From positions 3,482,501-3,546,500 of the forward strand of contig JADJWT010000001.1 in NCBI GenBank assembly GCA_016716225.1: a stretch of DNA of 64,000 nt, given 5' to 3'. Within the stretch, counting starts at the first letter, position 1. Each line of letters starts with the position of its first letter. The notes beneath the pieces were generated by a model. It was not told where the DNA came from. It did no database searches and was given only the letters and a program-made list of their open reading frames with translations. A program made the translations under genes and the position numbers. Source of the DNA: Ignavibacteriota bacterium. Its GTDB lineage: Bacteria; Bacteroidota; Ignavibacteria; Ignavibacteriales; Melioribacteraceae. Shown here in pieces: positions 8,883 to 18,664 of the stretch.

Positions 8883-10379
8883 TTAGTTTGATAACCTTTT
8901 AATTACAATTCTCTTGTTTTTCATTTTTCCGTAAACTGTTGTATTACTTGAAATCGGTGAAGAATCTCCCATACCTACTGAAATTAAATTACTTGAAGAA
9001 ACGCCTTGAGAAATCAAATAATTTGAAACAGAACTTGCTTGTTGTTTCGTAATTGAAGATGCTTCACTAACAGAAGTTTGCTTATCAATATGTGCTTCAA
9101 TTCTCCATCTTACAGTTGGAAATTTTTTCATTTGTTCAGCAATCTCATTTAATTTTCCGAAAGCAGAACTCTTAATTTGCGAAGAATTTCCAGAAAAAGT
9201 TGTTTCGCCTTGCAATGTAAAACCTGATGGTGCCCCAGTGATATTTACATTTTCTTTTTTTTCTTCTTTCTCTTTTGTTTTCTTTGGTTTTTCTTTTACT
9301 TCAGGTTCTTTTTCTTTTTCAATAATTATTGGCTTTGGTGCTTCATCCGGACATCCATCATCATCCAAATATCCATTAAAAGTTTCAGGTGCATTAGGAC
9401 AACCATCTTCAGCATCTAAAATTCCATCTTGATCATTATCTACTTCCGGACATCCGTCTTCATCTTTAAAACCATCAAAATCTTCTTTATTATTTTGGCA
9501 AACATCATCAGCATCTTTTATTCCGTCACCATCATTATCTTCATCCGGACAGCCATCTTCATCTTTAAATCCATCAAAATCTTCTTTAAGATTCGGACAC
9601 ATATCTTTATCGTCCTTTATTCCATCACCATCATTGTCTAAGTCTGGGCATCCATCTTCATCAAAATATCCATCCAAATCTTCTGCAGAATTAGGACAAG
9701 GATCATTCGGATCAACAATTCCATCACCATCGGAATCCGGGTCTTCACCAAATAAGTTAATAACTAATCCCAAATTTGCAGTAACAAAAAAATCTTCAAA
9801 TTCACCCACTTTTATCGCATCTAAATTATCATTTGCAATATAATGATATCCAACTCCGGCAACTATTCCAATTCCGTTTGCTATATTAAATTTAATTCCT
9901 CCGTTAATATCATATGCAAGTGTATTTTTTTCGTCACCATTTACATAATCAAAAAACTCACTTTCAATTCCTTCGGATTCAAATGTATACCAATAATATG
10001 ATGCTCCAGCGGAAATATATGGACAAAAAACTTGTGTGAATGAATGGGAATAAATTATTCCTAGTCCAGCGGCGTTAATATCAGTACTATAAGTTTTGGG
10101 TAATCCTAAAAAATTTTCTTCGCCGGAAATATTTTGTTGTGAAAGATTGAGTTTTAATCCTACTACATTTCTATTACTTGAAGGTAAATAATATTCTATT
10201 CCGCCGGAAAATGATAATCCCAAATTAGATTTTTCATAATCAGTTAACCCATAATTTGGACCAACTTCAAGTATTAATAACAAATTATTTGATAACGGAT
10301 GAACATCTTTATTTTGTGTAAACATTGAAATATTTATTGCCAGCACTAATAAAAATGTGTAAGATTTAATTCTTCTCAT
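8883..10379 (-). CDS. OmpA-family outer-membrane protein with thrombospondin type 3 repeats
   Basis: A 498-residue envelope protein. After a signal peptide (about residues 1-22) comes a beta-barrel-like domain (about 25-210). Next come acidic calcium-binding thrombospondin type 3 repeats (about 212-345, DSDGDGI and DEDGCPD motifs) and a Lys/Glu linker (345-375). The C-terminus is a peptidoglycan-binding OmpA domain, with RIEAHIDKQ and SNYLISQGV near its end. OmpA-like proteins of this layout tie the outer membrane to peptidoglycan. Small plus-strand frames over the repeats are artefacts of the repetitive composition. Confidence 0.9.
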   Translation of the reverse strand: MRRIKSYTFLLVLAINISMFTQNKDVHPLSNNLLLILEVGPNYGLTDYEKSNLGLSFSGGIEYYLPSSNRNVVGLKLNLSQQNISGEENFLGLPKTYSTDINAAGLGIIYSHSFTQVFCPYISAGASYYWYTFESEGIESEFFDYVNGDEKNTLAYDINGGIKFNIANGIGIVAGVGYHYIANDNLDAIKVGEFEDFFVTANLGLVINLFGEDPDSDGDGIVDPNDPCPNSAEDLDGYFDEDGCPDLDNDGDGIKDDKDMCPNLKEDFDGFKDEDGCPDEDNDGDGIKDADDVCQNNKEDFDGFKDEDGCPEVDNDQDGILDAEDGCPNAPETFNGYLDDDGCPDEAPKPIIIEKEKEPEVKEKPKKTKEKEEKKENVNITGAPSGFTLQGETTFSGNSSQIKSSAFGKLNEIAEQMKKFPTVRWRIEAHIDKQTSVSEASSITKQQASSVSNYLISQGVSSSNLISVGMGDSSPISSNTTVYGKMKNKRIVIKRLSN

Positions 10380-10425
10380 AAATCAAAAATATATAATTGA
10401 ATACTAATATAACAAACCAAAATAA

Positions 10426-13400
10426 TTATTTAAGTAAAATAAATTTACCAGATTTTCTAAAATTTTTATCAGAAATATTTGATTGTGCATTTATTACATA
10501 AAAATAAATTCCGCTTGCAAGATTACTTCCGTTAATGTGGTTTATGTAATTTCCAGCCGGTAGAAAAATATTATCAATAACTGTTTGAATAATTCTTCCA
10601 GTTACATCAATCACTAATAAGTTAACTGTTGATTGTTCCGGTAATCCAAACTTGAGATTAGTTTCCGGATTAAATGGATTGGGATAAGCATTCGATAAAT
10701 AATATTCATCGGGAACAATAGCCGATTCATCCATTTCAATTGAGTTGACAAAATCAAATACTGCTACAATATCCCTATTTTTTGTTACTATAAATTCATA
10801 TTCAATTTCAGTAGAAACAACAACTTCATTTTCAGTCCAATTTACAAATTTATATCCGTTATTAGGTTCAGCTTTTATTTTCATTGTTTGATTGTAACGA
10901 GCGATTCCACAACCGGTTGTAAATCCAGCTTCACTTGGTTGACTTGAACAATTTATTGTAAAATCGGTTAGTTTAAAATTTGCAACTAAACTTGAAGAAC
11001 TATTTACAGTGAAAATATAATTAGAATCACTAGAAACCACAGTTCCGTTTTTTGTCCAATTTACAAAAGTCCAGCCGGGATTAGCAGCAGCAATCAATGT
11101 TGCAATTTGTCCATAATAAAAAGAACCGGTTCCCGAAATACTTCCTCCTTCAATTGGTGAAGGAACTGCTGAAATAGAATAAACATCTTTTGAAAAATTT
11201 GCAATTAAATTTCTATTTTTATTAGCAACAAAACTATAACTAGAATTGCTTGAAACATTTATGTTATTTTCAGTCCAATTTACAAAAAGCCATCCAGAAG
11301 CCGGTGTGGCTTGAACCGTAACATTTTGACCATGAGTATATGAATTTTCGCCGGTTACTGTTCCAGAATTTATTGGATTAATTGATAAATCAATATTGTA
11401 GGTTCTTAGTTTGAAATTCGCTATCAGAGTTCTATTTTTATTGGCAATAAATGTGTAAGTAGTATTATTCGAAACTTCATTTCCATTTTCAGTCCAATTA
11501 ACAAAATCGTATCCATCTTGACTTTTCGCATTTGCAATAACCGTAACAGTATCTCCATGAGAATAAGTCGAATCCCCAAGTGTAGTTCCACCAACATCTG
11601 GAGATGAGCTAAGATTTATATCATATTTTTTCTTTTCATAATTTGCAATAAAATTTCTTGGTTTATCAATTACAAATACAAATGATGAATTTTCTGAAAT
11701 TAATTGATCGTTTTCTGTCCACCTTTTAAATAACCAACCTTCATTAGCTGAAGTTGAAATTGTAACTGTTGCGCCATGCTGATAAGCTCCTGCACCATTT
11801 AAAGTACCGCTTTCTACCGGCAAAAGAGAAAGTGCAACTGAATATATTTTTTTTGTAAAATTTCCAGTAATTGTTCTGTCATTTTCAACACTAAAGGTAT
11901 AGATTGAATCTGAAGAAACAATATTTCCGCTTTCTGTCCAATTTACAAATCTCCAACCTGTTGAAGGAACAGCAATTAAATTAGCAGTATTGCCTTCCGG
12001 ATAATTTCCTCCACCAGTTATACTTCCACTCAATGCTGGATTTACAAGCGTTGTAATTTCATGAGTTCTTCTTGCAAAATTTGCGGTTAATGTTCTGTTT
12101 GTATCAACAATAAATTTATATAGAGAATCAAATGAAACTGGAATATTATTTTCTGTCCAATTAGTAAAATTCCATCCTTTATTAGGAGTAGCAATAACTG
12201 TTGCTTCCGACTTATAATTATAATTACCCTGTCCGGTTACATTTCCACCTTGTGAAGGAGCCTTAAACAAGGCAATAGAATATATTTTTAGTGTAAAATT
12301 AACAGTTATATTTTTTGCTGATGCAATTAATAGATTTGTTGGATTTGTATTTCCCGTTAAATCACCAGTCCATGAAGTAAAATTAGAACCAATATTTTGA
12401 ACTGCTTGAATTGTAATTTGACTATTATAATTAACAATTTCAGTGTGCGGAAGATTATACACTATTCCATTTACTTTAATTTTACCTGAACCTGTTCCCC
12501 CCAATGTAAATTTGATTTCAAATTGGTCAATAACATCATTAAAATTTTGATTTACTTGATTTGTTGTTACATTTGTATAACTTCTATTTGCCGGAACAAA
12601 TGTATATCCAGTCTTACTTGGTGTTACTGTCCCACTCCATCCATATGGAATTGTGACTGTATAACTTCCATCTGTTCCAGATGTTGTTGTTTTATTCGTT
12701 CCATCAAACCAGCTTAGTGTTACTTCTCCAACTCCGGTATTTCCGGTTATTGTATAACTATTTAATGTTCCAGTATAATTCTGATTTACTTGATTTGTTG
12801 TTACATTTGTATAACTTCTATTTGTCGGAACAAATGTATATCCAGTCTTACTTGGTGTTACTGTCCCACTCCATCCATATGGAATTGTGACTGTATAACT
12901 TCCATCTGTTCCAGATGTTGTTGTTTTATTCGTTCCATCAAACCAGCTTAGTGTTACTTCTCCAACTCCGGTATTTCCGGTTATTGTATAACTATTTAAT
13001 GTTCCAGTATAATTCTGATTTACTTGATTTGTTGTTACATTTGTATAACTTCTATTTGTCGGAACAAATGTATATCCAGTCTTACTTGGTGTTACTGTCC
13101 CACTCCATCCATATGGAATTGTGACTGTATAACTTCCATCTGTTCCAGATGTTGTTGTTTTATTCGTTCCATCAAACCAGCTTAGTGTTACTTCTCCAAC
13201 TCCGGTATTTCCGGTTATTGTATAACTATTTAATGTTCCAGTATAATTCTGATTTACTTGATTTGTTGTTACATTTGTATAACTTCTATTTGTCGGAACA
13301 AATGTATATCCAGTCTTACTTGGTGTTACTGTCCCACTCCATCCATATGGAATTGTGACTGTATAACTTCCATCTGTTCCAGATGTTGTTGTTTTATTCG

Positions 13401-15386
13401 TTCCATCAAACCAGCTTAGTGTTACTTCTCCAACTCCGGTATTTCCGGTTATTGTATAACTATTTAATGTTCCAGTATAATTCTGATTTACTTGATTTGT
13501 TGTTACATTTGTATAACTTCTATTTGCCGGAACAAATGTATATCCAGTCTTACTTGGTGTTACTGTCCCACTCCATCCATATGGAATTGTGACTGTATAA
13601 CTTCCATCTGTTCCAGATGTTGTTGTTTTATTCGTTCCATCAAACCAGCTTAGTGTTACTTCTCCAACTCCGGTATTTCCGGTTATTGTATAACTATTTA
13701 ATGTTCCAGTATAATTCTGATTTACTTGATTTGTTGTTACATTTGTATAACTTCTATTTGCCGGAACAAATGTATATCCAGTCTTACTTGGTGTTACTGT
13801 CCCACTCCATCCATATGGAATTGTGACTGTATAACTTCCATCTGTTCCAGATGTTGTTGTTTTATTCGTTCCATCAAACCAGCTTAGTGTTACTTCTCCA
13901 ACTCCGGTATTTCCGGTTATTGTATAACTATTTAATGTTCCAGTATAATTCTGATTTACTTGATTTGTTGTTACATTTGTATAACTTCTATTTGCCGGAA
14001 CAAATGTATATCCAGTCTTACTTGGTGTTACTGTCCCACTCCATCCATATGGAATTGTGACTGTATAACTTCCATCTGTTCCCGATGTTGTTGTTTTATT
14101 CGTTCCATCAAACCAGCTTAGTGTTACTTCTCCAACTCCGGTATTTCCGGTTATTGTATAACTATTTAATGTTCCAGTATAATTCTGATTTACTTGATTT
14201 GTTGTTACATTTGTATAACTTCTATTTGTCGGAACAAATGTATATCCAGTCTTACTTGGTGTTACTGTCCCACTCCATCCATATGGAATTGTGACTGATA
14301 ACTTCCATCTGTTCCAGATGTTGTTGTTTTATTCGTTCCATCAAACCAGCTTAGTGTTACTTCTCCAACTCCGGTATTTCCGGTTATTGTATAACTATTT
14401 AATGTTCCAGTATAATTCTGATTTACTTGATTTGTTGTTACATTTGTATAACTTCTATTTGTCGGAACAAATGTATATCCAGTCTTACTTGGTGTTACTG
14501 TCCCACTCCATCCATATGGAATTGTGACTGTATAACTTCCATCTGTTCCAGATGTTGTTGTTTTATTCGTTCCATCAAACCAGCTTAGTGTTACTTCTCC
14601 AACTCCGGTATTTCCGGTTATTGTGTAACTGTTTAATATAGCATCAAAATTTTGAAAATTTCTATTATTAGTTACAGTTGTATATGTTCTTAAAGTTGGT
14701 GAAAAAGTATAACCCGTTTTACTCGGTGTAATACTTCCACTCCAATTATATGGAACTGTTATACTATAACTTCCATTTGAAGCTGATGTTATGGTTTTTT
14801 CAACCTCATCAAACCAAGTTAATGTAACGTCTCCGACGTCAGTGTTTCCGTTAATATTAAAAGTAATAACGCTAAAATTTGCAACTAAATTTCTATCTGA
14901 ATCAACCGTAAAATTGTAAGTTGAATTATTTGATATTTCAATGTTATTTTCTGTCCAGTTTTCAAAATTAAAGCCTAAATTTGGTGTTGCAATTATAACT
15001 GCTTCATCGCCAAAATTGTATACTCCGTCTCCAGAATAACTTCCTCCGCTAAAAGGATTTGATGATAATGTTATCGTATGTTGATTCAAATCAAAATTAG
15101 CATAAATTATTTTATCTGAATCCATTAAAATACTTTCAGTGGAATTTGATGATGACAAATCACCTGACCAATTAACAAAATAACTCCCAATATTTGCAAT
15201 AGCAGATAAATTTACAGTTGAATTTTCTGCAAATTGATCTATATAAGTAAGTGTTTGGGGATTTCCATCAACAGTTATGTGTCCAGTTCCAGCTCCAGAA
15301 GAAATTATTTGCAATGTATATTGACTAAAACTTTGTCCTGCTAGAACAAGTAAAATTGTTACTGAATAAAAAAAGTATTTTATCAT
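10426..15386 (-). CDS. Giant T9SS-exported repeat protein, interrupted by one single-base frameshift
   Basis: Read on the minus strand, the region is one coding sequence of about 1653 residues if one missing base near 14297 is restored. With one base added the length becomes 4962, exactly divisible by three. Order: signal peptide (MIKYFFYSVTILLVLAGQ), divergent InlB B-type repeats, one divergent and nine near-identical 78-residue repeats, seven more B-type repeats carrying NWTENN motifs, and a C-terminal T9SS sorting domain (YPNPFNPETN to KFILLK). In one repeat GTGACTGTATAAC on the plus strand has become GTGACTGATAAC, so the upstream frame ends at 14262. Downstream the frame is open from the repeats through 12504 to 10426 with no in-frame start codon inside the array. 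As read, the product would be a 374-residue truncated protein. The base loss may be real or an assembly error in the repeats. Confidence 0.85.
12536..14640 (-). repeat. Tandem array of nine 234-bp coding repeats
   Basis: Nine units with a period of exactly 234 bp (78 codons) follow each other with almost no sequence change. The landmark ATGTTGTTGTTTTATTCG on the plus strand recurs at 12681, 12915, 13149, 13383, 13617, 13851, 14085, 14318 and about 14552. The 233-bp step between the last-but-two and last-but-one pair marks the frameshift. The few differences include an Ala/Thr switch (TTTGCCGG versus TTTGTCGG). Each unit encodes a carboxypeptidase-regulatory-like beta-sandwich of the type found in Bacteroidota adhesins. 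A tenth, diverged unit lies just N-terminal (about 14640-14870). Near-identity implies recent expansion or gene conversion. Confidence 0.95.
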
Positions 15387-15531
15387 TTTCTTTTTTGATT
15401 ATTTAATTTTCAAATTAACAAATTATTTTTCTATACAAAACCATAAAATATTTCTCTATAGAATTTCAAAATAAAGAAATATAATTATTATTATATTTTA
15501 GTATCCCAAATCACAAAATTATATTTGACTC

Positions 15532-15942
15532 ATGAAAATTTATATAAAACTATTTTCTTTTTTAGCAATTTTTATAGCATTTCTCGTTTCTTGTGATGGC
15601 ACTGGAGAATCAGATAATATTGATGACATAATAATTCCATCACAAAATGTTAGTTATTCACAATACATACAGCCAATTTTTAATTATAAATGTACAAATA
15701 GCGGATGCCATGATAGCGAATCACGTTCATCAAATTTAGATTTAACAACATGGGCCGGAGCAACATCAGATCCACTAATTGTTTCACCCGGATTTCCAAA
15801 CAATAGTAAATTAATTTGGTCAGTTGAAGGAAATTCTGGCGCATCAATTATGCCACCACCATATGGAACTGTTCCTCCTTTAACTGAGAATCAGATTGAA
15901 GGATTGAAAACTTGGATTGAAGAAGGTGCAAAAGCAAATTAA
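15532..15942 (+). CDS. Lipoprotein with a CX4CH cytochrome-like motif
   Basis: The 136-residue protein has a signal peptide with a lipobox (FLVSC, Cys about residue 21). Further in is the motif CTNSGCH (CX4CH), set in IFNYKCTNSGCHDS, and later SIMPPPYGTVPPL with a methionine suited to be the distal haem ligand. This layout, including a terminal LKTWIEEGAKAN, is common in Bacteroidota proteins annotated as c-type cytochrome-like. The spacing is longer than the usual CXXCH, so haem attachment is probable but not certain. It is divergent from the giant repeat protein gene and overlaps the following GIY-YIG gene by 26 bp. Confidence 0.75.
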   Translation: MKIYIKLFSFLAIFIAFLVSCDGTGESDNIDDIIIPSQNVSYSQYIQPIFNYKCTNSGCHDSESRSSNLDLTTWAGATSDPLIVSPGFPNNSKLIWSVEGNSGASIMPPPYGTVPPLTENQIEGLKTWIEEGAKAN

Positions 15943-16384
15943 TAGCGGAATTTATTTTCTAGAAATAAAAATTTTGCGTAAGTGTTGCATTGAGATAAAA
16001 AAATTTGGCAGAATTAGTTTTGAAAAAGGATTTTATTATTACGTTGGAAGTGCACAAAGAAATTTAAAACAAAGAATTTTAAGACATCACCGCAAAATAA
16101 AAAAACTACATTGGCATGTTGATTTTATTACTGCTAACGAAAATTCAAAAATCGAAAATATTTTTACTTTTCCAAATAATTTAAAAAAAGAAGAATGTTT
16201 TTTTGTAAACTTTTTAGAAACTGAATTTCAACTAGTACATAAAATAAAAAATTTTGGTAATTCTGATTGTAAAAATTGTACATCACATTTATTATTTAGT
16301 AAAAATAAAATTGATTACAACCATTTATTTTCACGATACCAATCTACAGTACTTTTCATTCCTTCATCTAATGAAATAGTTTGA
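15917..16384 (+). CDS. GIY-YIG nuclease-like protein (DUF123 family)
   Basis: A 155-residue protein. Near the start it shows SGIYFLEI, then GFYYYVGSAQRNLKQRILRH (residues about 35-54) and KKLHWHVDFI, the pattern of the DUF123 branch of GIY-YIG proteins. A late CKNC pair is also typical of that branch. The function of DUF123 is not established; related archaeal proteins are linked to nuclease domains. The start is uncertain: TTG 15917 overlaps the previous gene, and GTG 15926 is an alternative. The 3' end overlaps the convergent epimerase gene by 70 bp. Confidence 0.8.
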   Translation: MKKVQKQINSGIYFLEIKILRKCCIEIKKFGRISFEKGFYYYVGSAQRNLKQRILRHHRKIKKLHWHVDFITANENSKIENIFTFPNNLKKEECFFVNFLETEFQLVHKIKNFGNSDCKNCTSHLLFSKNKIDYNHLFSRYQSTVLFIPSSNEIV

Positions 16385-17304
16385 GTAAATCCAAAATCAA
16401 TTTTTGCTTTTGAAACATCACAAGTCCAATTTTCTTGAACGAAATCTTTCGCTTTTTCCCAATTAAAAGTTGCCGGTTTTGATACAAAAAAATTCACCAA
16501 GTGAGAAATTCCACCCACTACATAAATTATAAAATGTGGAATTCTTATTCTTAAAGCTTTTTTACCGATTGCTTTTTCCATTGCATCGCTAACTTGGTTC
16601 CAATCATAAATTTCTTCGGAGCTAATAAAATAAATTTGATTTTTTGAGCTATCAGATTGTGATGCTAAATAAATTCCATTAACAAAATCCCGACCGTGAA
16701 TTAAACTTAATTTTTTATTATTAAAACCAACCAAAGTCATAATACCTTTTTGAAATCCTTTGAACATTGCATAAATATCTTCTTCCCTTTCTCCATAAAT
16801 TGCCGGTGCTCTGCAAATTGTAATCGGAATTTTATCCATATATTTTTTAGCAAGTTCTTCTTCGGCTAATTTACTTTTCCCGTAAGTTGTAATTGGATGC
16901 GGAATCGTTTCTTCCGTACAAGGTTTTCCATTTTCCGCCGGACCACAAGCGGTTAAACTGCTAACAATTACTAGTCTTTTTAAATTAGGGTTTACTTCAA
17001 TTAAAGAATCTAAAATTGTTTGGGTTGTTTCAACATTTCCCTTAAAGAAACCTTCTTTATTTTTTGATCTTACTACTCCCGCAACATGATAAACAAAATC
17101 TGCATCTTTAAATATTGATTTTAATTTCTCTTTATCATAAAGTCCGGTTTCATGAATTTCAACATTTTTACCTTTTAACCATCTTAAATTACTTGATTTT
17201 CTTATTATGCATCTTACCGTAAAATTTCTTTCAAGTAACAAATCGACTAAATGACTTCCGACAAATCCGGTTCCGCCGGTTACAACTGCAATAGAATTTT
17301 TCAT
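16315..17304 (-). CDS. NAD-dependent epimerase/dehydratase, candidate ceramide-pathway reductase (CerR-like)
   Basis: An extended short-chain dehydrogenase of 329 residues. TGGTGFVGSHLVDLL at 9-23 is the NAD(P)-binding loop, and YGKSK is the YxxxK catalytic pair after the SSLTACG strand. The family ranges over sugar epimerases and steroid/sphingoid reductases. It is divergent from, and about 107 bp away from, the serine palmitoyltransferase-like gene, which is followed by a GNAT-type acyltransferase. In Caulobacter a very similar trio (spt, cerR, bcerS) makes ceramide, with CerR acting on the keto intermediate. I infer the same role here; by sequence alone only the epimerase/dehydratase family is certain. 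Confidence 0.8.
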   Translation of the reverse strand: MKNSIAVVTGGTGFVGSHLVDLLLERNFTVRCIIRKSSNLRWLKGKNVEIHETGLYDKEKLKSIFKDADFVYHVAGVVRSKNKEGFFKGNVETTQTILDSLIEVNPNLKRLVIVSSLTACGPAENGKPCTEETIPHPITTYGKSKLAEEELAKKYMDKIPITICRAPAIYGEREEDIYAMFKGFQKGIMTLVGFNNKKLSLIHGRDFVNGIYLASQSDSSKNQIYFISSEEIYDWNQVSDAMEKAIGKKALRIRIPHFIIYVVGGISHLVNFFVSKPATFNWEKAKDFVQENWTCDVSKAKIDFGFTQTISLDEGMKSTVDWYRENKWL

Positions 17305-17410
17305 AATCGTTTTAATTTGATTTTAAGTAGATATAATTATACTTTTTTGTTTAGAATAAAATTTGTTATATAAAATATACAAAAACCGTAATTACAATTG
17401 GAGGTTTGTT

Positions 17411-18601
17411 TTGGATCTTTTTAAAAAATGTTATGACTTTACCAGAGCTGATGAAATTAAAGCAATGGGCGTCTATCCTTATTTTAGAGCGGTAGAAGAA
17501 AACGAAGGACCTATTGTTTCTATTGAAGGTAGAAAAATTATAATGGCTGGTTCAAATAATTATTTGGGTTTAACCGGTCATCCAAAAGTTAGAGAAGCTG
17601 CTATTAATGCAATTCACAGATATGGAACTGGATGTTCGGGATCAAGATATTTAACTGGCACAATTGATTTACATATTGAATTGGAAAACAGATTAGCAAA
17701 ATTTTTAGGAAAAGAAGCTGTTTTATTATTTAGTACCGGCTATCAGACTGCTCAGGGAATTATTCCGACTTTAGTGCAACGGGGCGATTATTTAATTTCT
17801 GATAAAGATAACCACGCATGTATTGTTGCTGGAAATTTAATTGCTCGAGGAGCAACTGTTGAACTTTTAAGATATAAGCATAATGATATGCATGATCTTG
17901 AAAGAGTTTTAAGTAAATTACCAAAAGATGCCGCAAAATTAATTGTAAGTGACGGTGTTTTCAGCACCGGCGGTGAAATTGTAGATTTGCCCAAACTGGT
18001 AGAACTTGCAAAAGCTAATAATGCTAAATTACTAATTGATGATGCTCATTCAGTTGGGGTTATTGGAGTTGGCGGCAGAGGAACCGCTAGTGAATTTAAT
18101 TTAGTTAAAGAAGTAGATATGACAATGGGAACTTTTAGTAAAACTTTTGCTTCTTTAGGAGGATTTGTTGCAAGTGAAGCTAAGGTTATTGATTATATCA
18201 AACATCATGCTCCGGCATTAATTTTCAGCGCATCTCCAACTCCTGCTTCTGTTGCAGCTGCTTTGGAAGCACTTAATATTTTAGAAGCTGAACCAGAAAG
18301 AGTTGATAAACTTATTTACAATGCTCAGTTTATAAGAAAAGGACTTTTAGAAGCCGGATTTAATGTTATTGACGGAAGAACCGGAATAGTACCCGTTATT
18401 GTTGGTAGTGATGAACTTGCATTTACAATGTGGCGCATGTTATATGATGAAGGAATTTTTGTTAATGCGTTTATTGCTCCTGGAGTTCCTCCGGGAAGAC
18501 AAATGATGAGAACAAGCTATATGGCAACCCATGAAGAAAGTCACCTAAATCAAATTATTGATAAATTTAAAATAATTGGCAAAAAGTTAGGTTTAATTTA
18601 A
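17411..18601 (+). CDS. spt: Serine palmitoyltransferase-like PLP-dependent alpha-oxoamine synthase
   Basis: This 396-residue enzyme belongs to the group of serine palmitoyltransferase, AONS and KBL. It shows GSNNYLGLTGHP at 47-58, a stacking histidine in DNHACI (His135), DDAHSVG at 210-216, and the PLP lysine in TFSKTFASLGG (Lys244). The N-terminal KAMGVYPYFR and the KHNDM and MGTFSK strings match bacterial serine palmitoyltransferases of Bacteroidota best, which condense serine with an acyl thioester to 3-ketosphinganine. The start is TTG 17411 because GGAGG lies at 17400-17404 with 6-base spacing; an upstream in-frame ATG at 17363 has no such site. Flanking epimerase and GNAT genes support a ceramide pathway. 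KBL or AONS activity is the alternative. Confidence 0.85.
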   Translation: MDLFKKCYDFTRADEIKAMGVYPYFRAVEENEGPIVSIEGRKIIMAGSNNYLGLTGHPKVREAAINAIHRYGTGCSGSRYLTGTIDLHIELENRLAKFLGKEAVLLFSTGYQTAQGIIPTLVQRGDYLISDKDNHACIVAGNLIARGATVELLRYKHNDMHDLERVLSKLPKDAAKLIVSDGVFSTGGEIVDLPKLVELAKANNAKLLIDDAHSVGVIGVGGRGTASEFNLVKEVDMTMGTFSKTFASLGGFVASEAKVIDYIKHHAPALIFSASPTPASVAAALEALNILEAEPERVDKLIYNAQFIRKGLLEAGFNVIDGRTGIVPVIVGSDELAFTMWRMLYDEGIFVNAFIAPGVPPGRQMMRTSYMATHEESHLNQIIDKFKIIGKKLGLI

Positions 18602-18616
18602 TTTTCAAATTTTCTA

Positions 18617-18652
18617 TAAAAAGCATACTTCAAAAAAGTATGCTTTTTTTTT
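18617..18652 (+). terminator. Rho-independent terminator behind spt
   Basis: A perfect 10-bp stem AAGCATACTT (18621-18630) and AAGTATGCTT (18636-18645) is followed by a run of T residues. It sits 20 bp after the spt stop and immediately before the ribosome binding site of the next gene, so it may attenuate rather than fully separate the two. Confidence 0.92.
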
Positions 18653-18664
18653 GAAGGGGATAAA

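Noticed and set aside
9238..9843. Plus-strand frames rich in Ser, Phe and Ile over the OmpA gene
   Set aside because: They arise from the acidic, repetitive thrombospondin-type region on the other strand and have no ribosome binding sites.
12504..12504. Separate gene starting at TTG 12504
   Set aside because: The frame is open upstream through the repeats (FEIKFTLGG precedes it) and has no ribosome binding site; it is the continuation of the giant gene after the frameshift.
12681..14527. Series of identical 69-residue plus-strand frames spaced 234 bp
   Set aside because: They are shadows of the tandem coding repeats on the minus strand, where the long frame is open through the whole array.
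12536..14640. Regular repeats suggesting a CRISPR array
   Set aside because: The period is 234 bp, there are no unique spacers, and the units encode an in-frame protein repeat.
15515..15530. Bacteroidota-type promoter TATATTTG before the CX4CH lipoprotein
   Set aside because: It ends only a few bases before the start codon, leaving no room for a normal leader.
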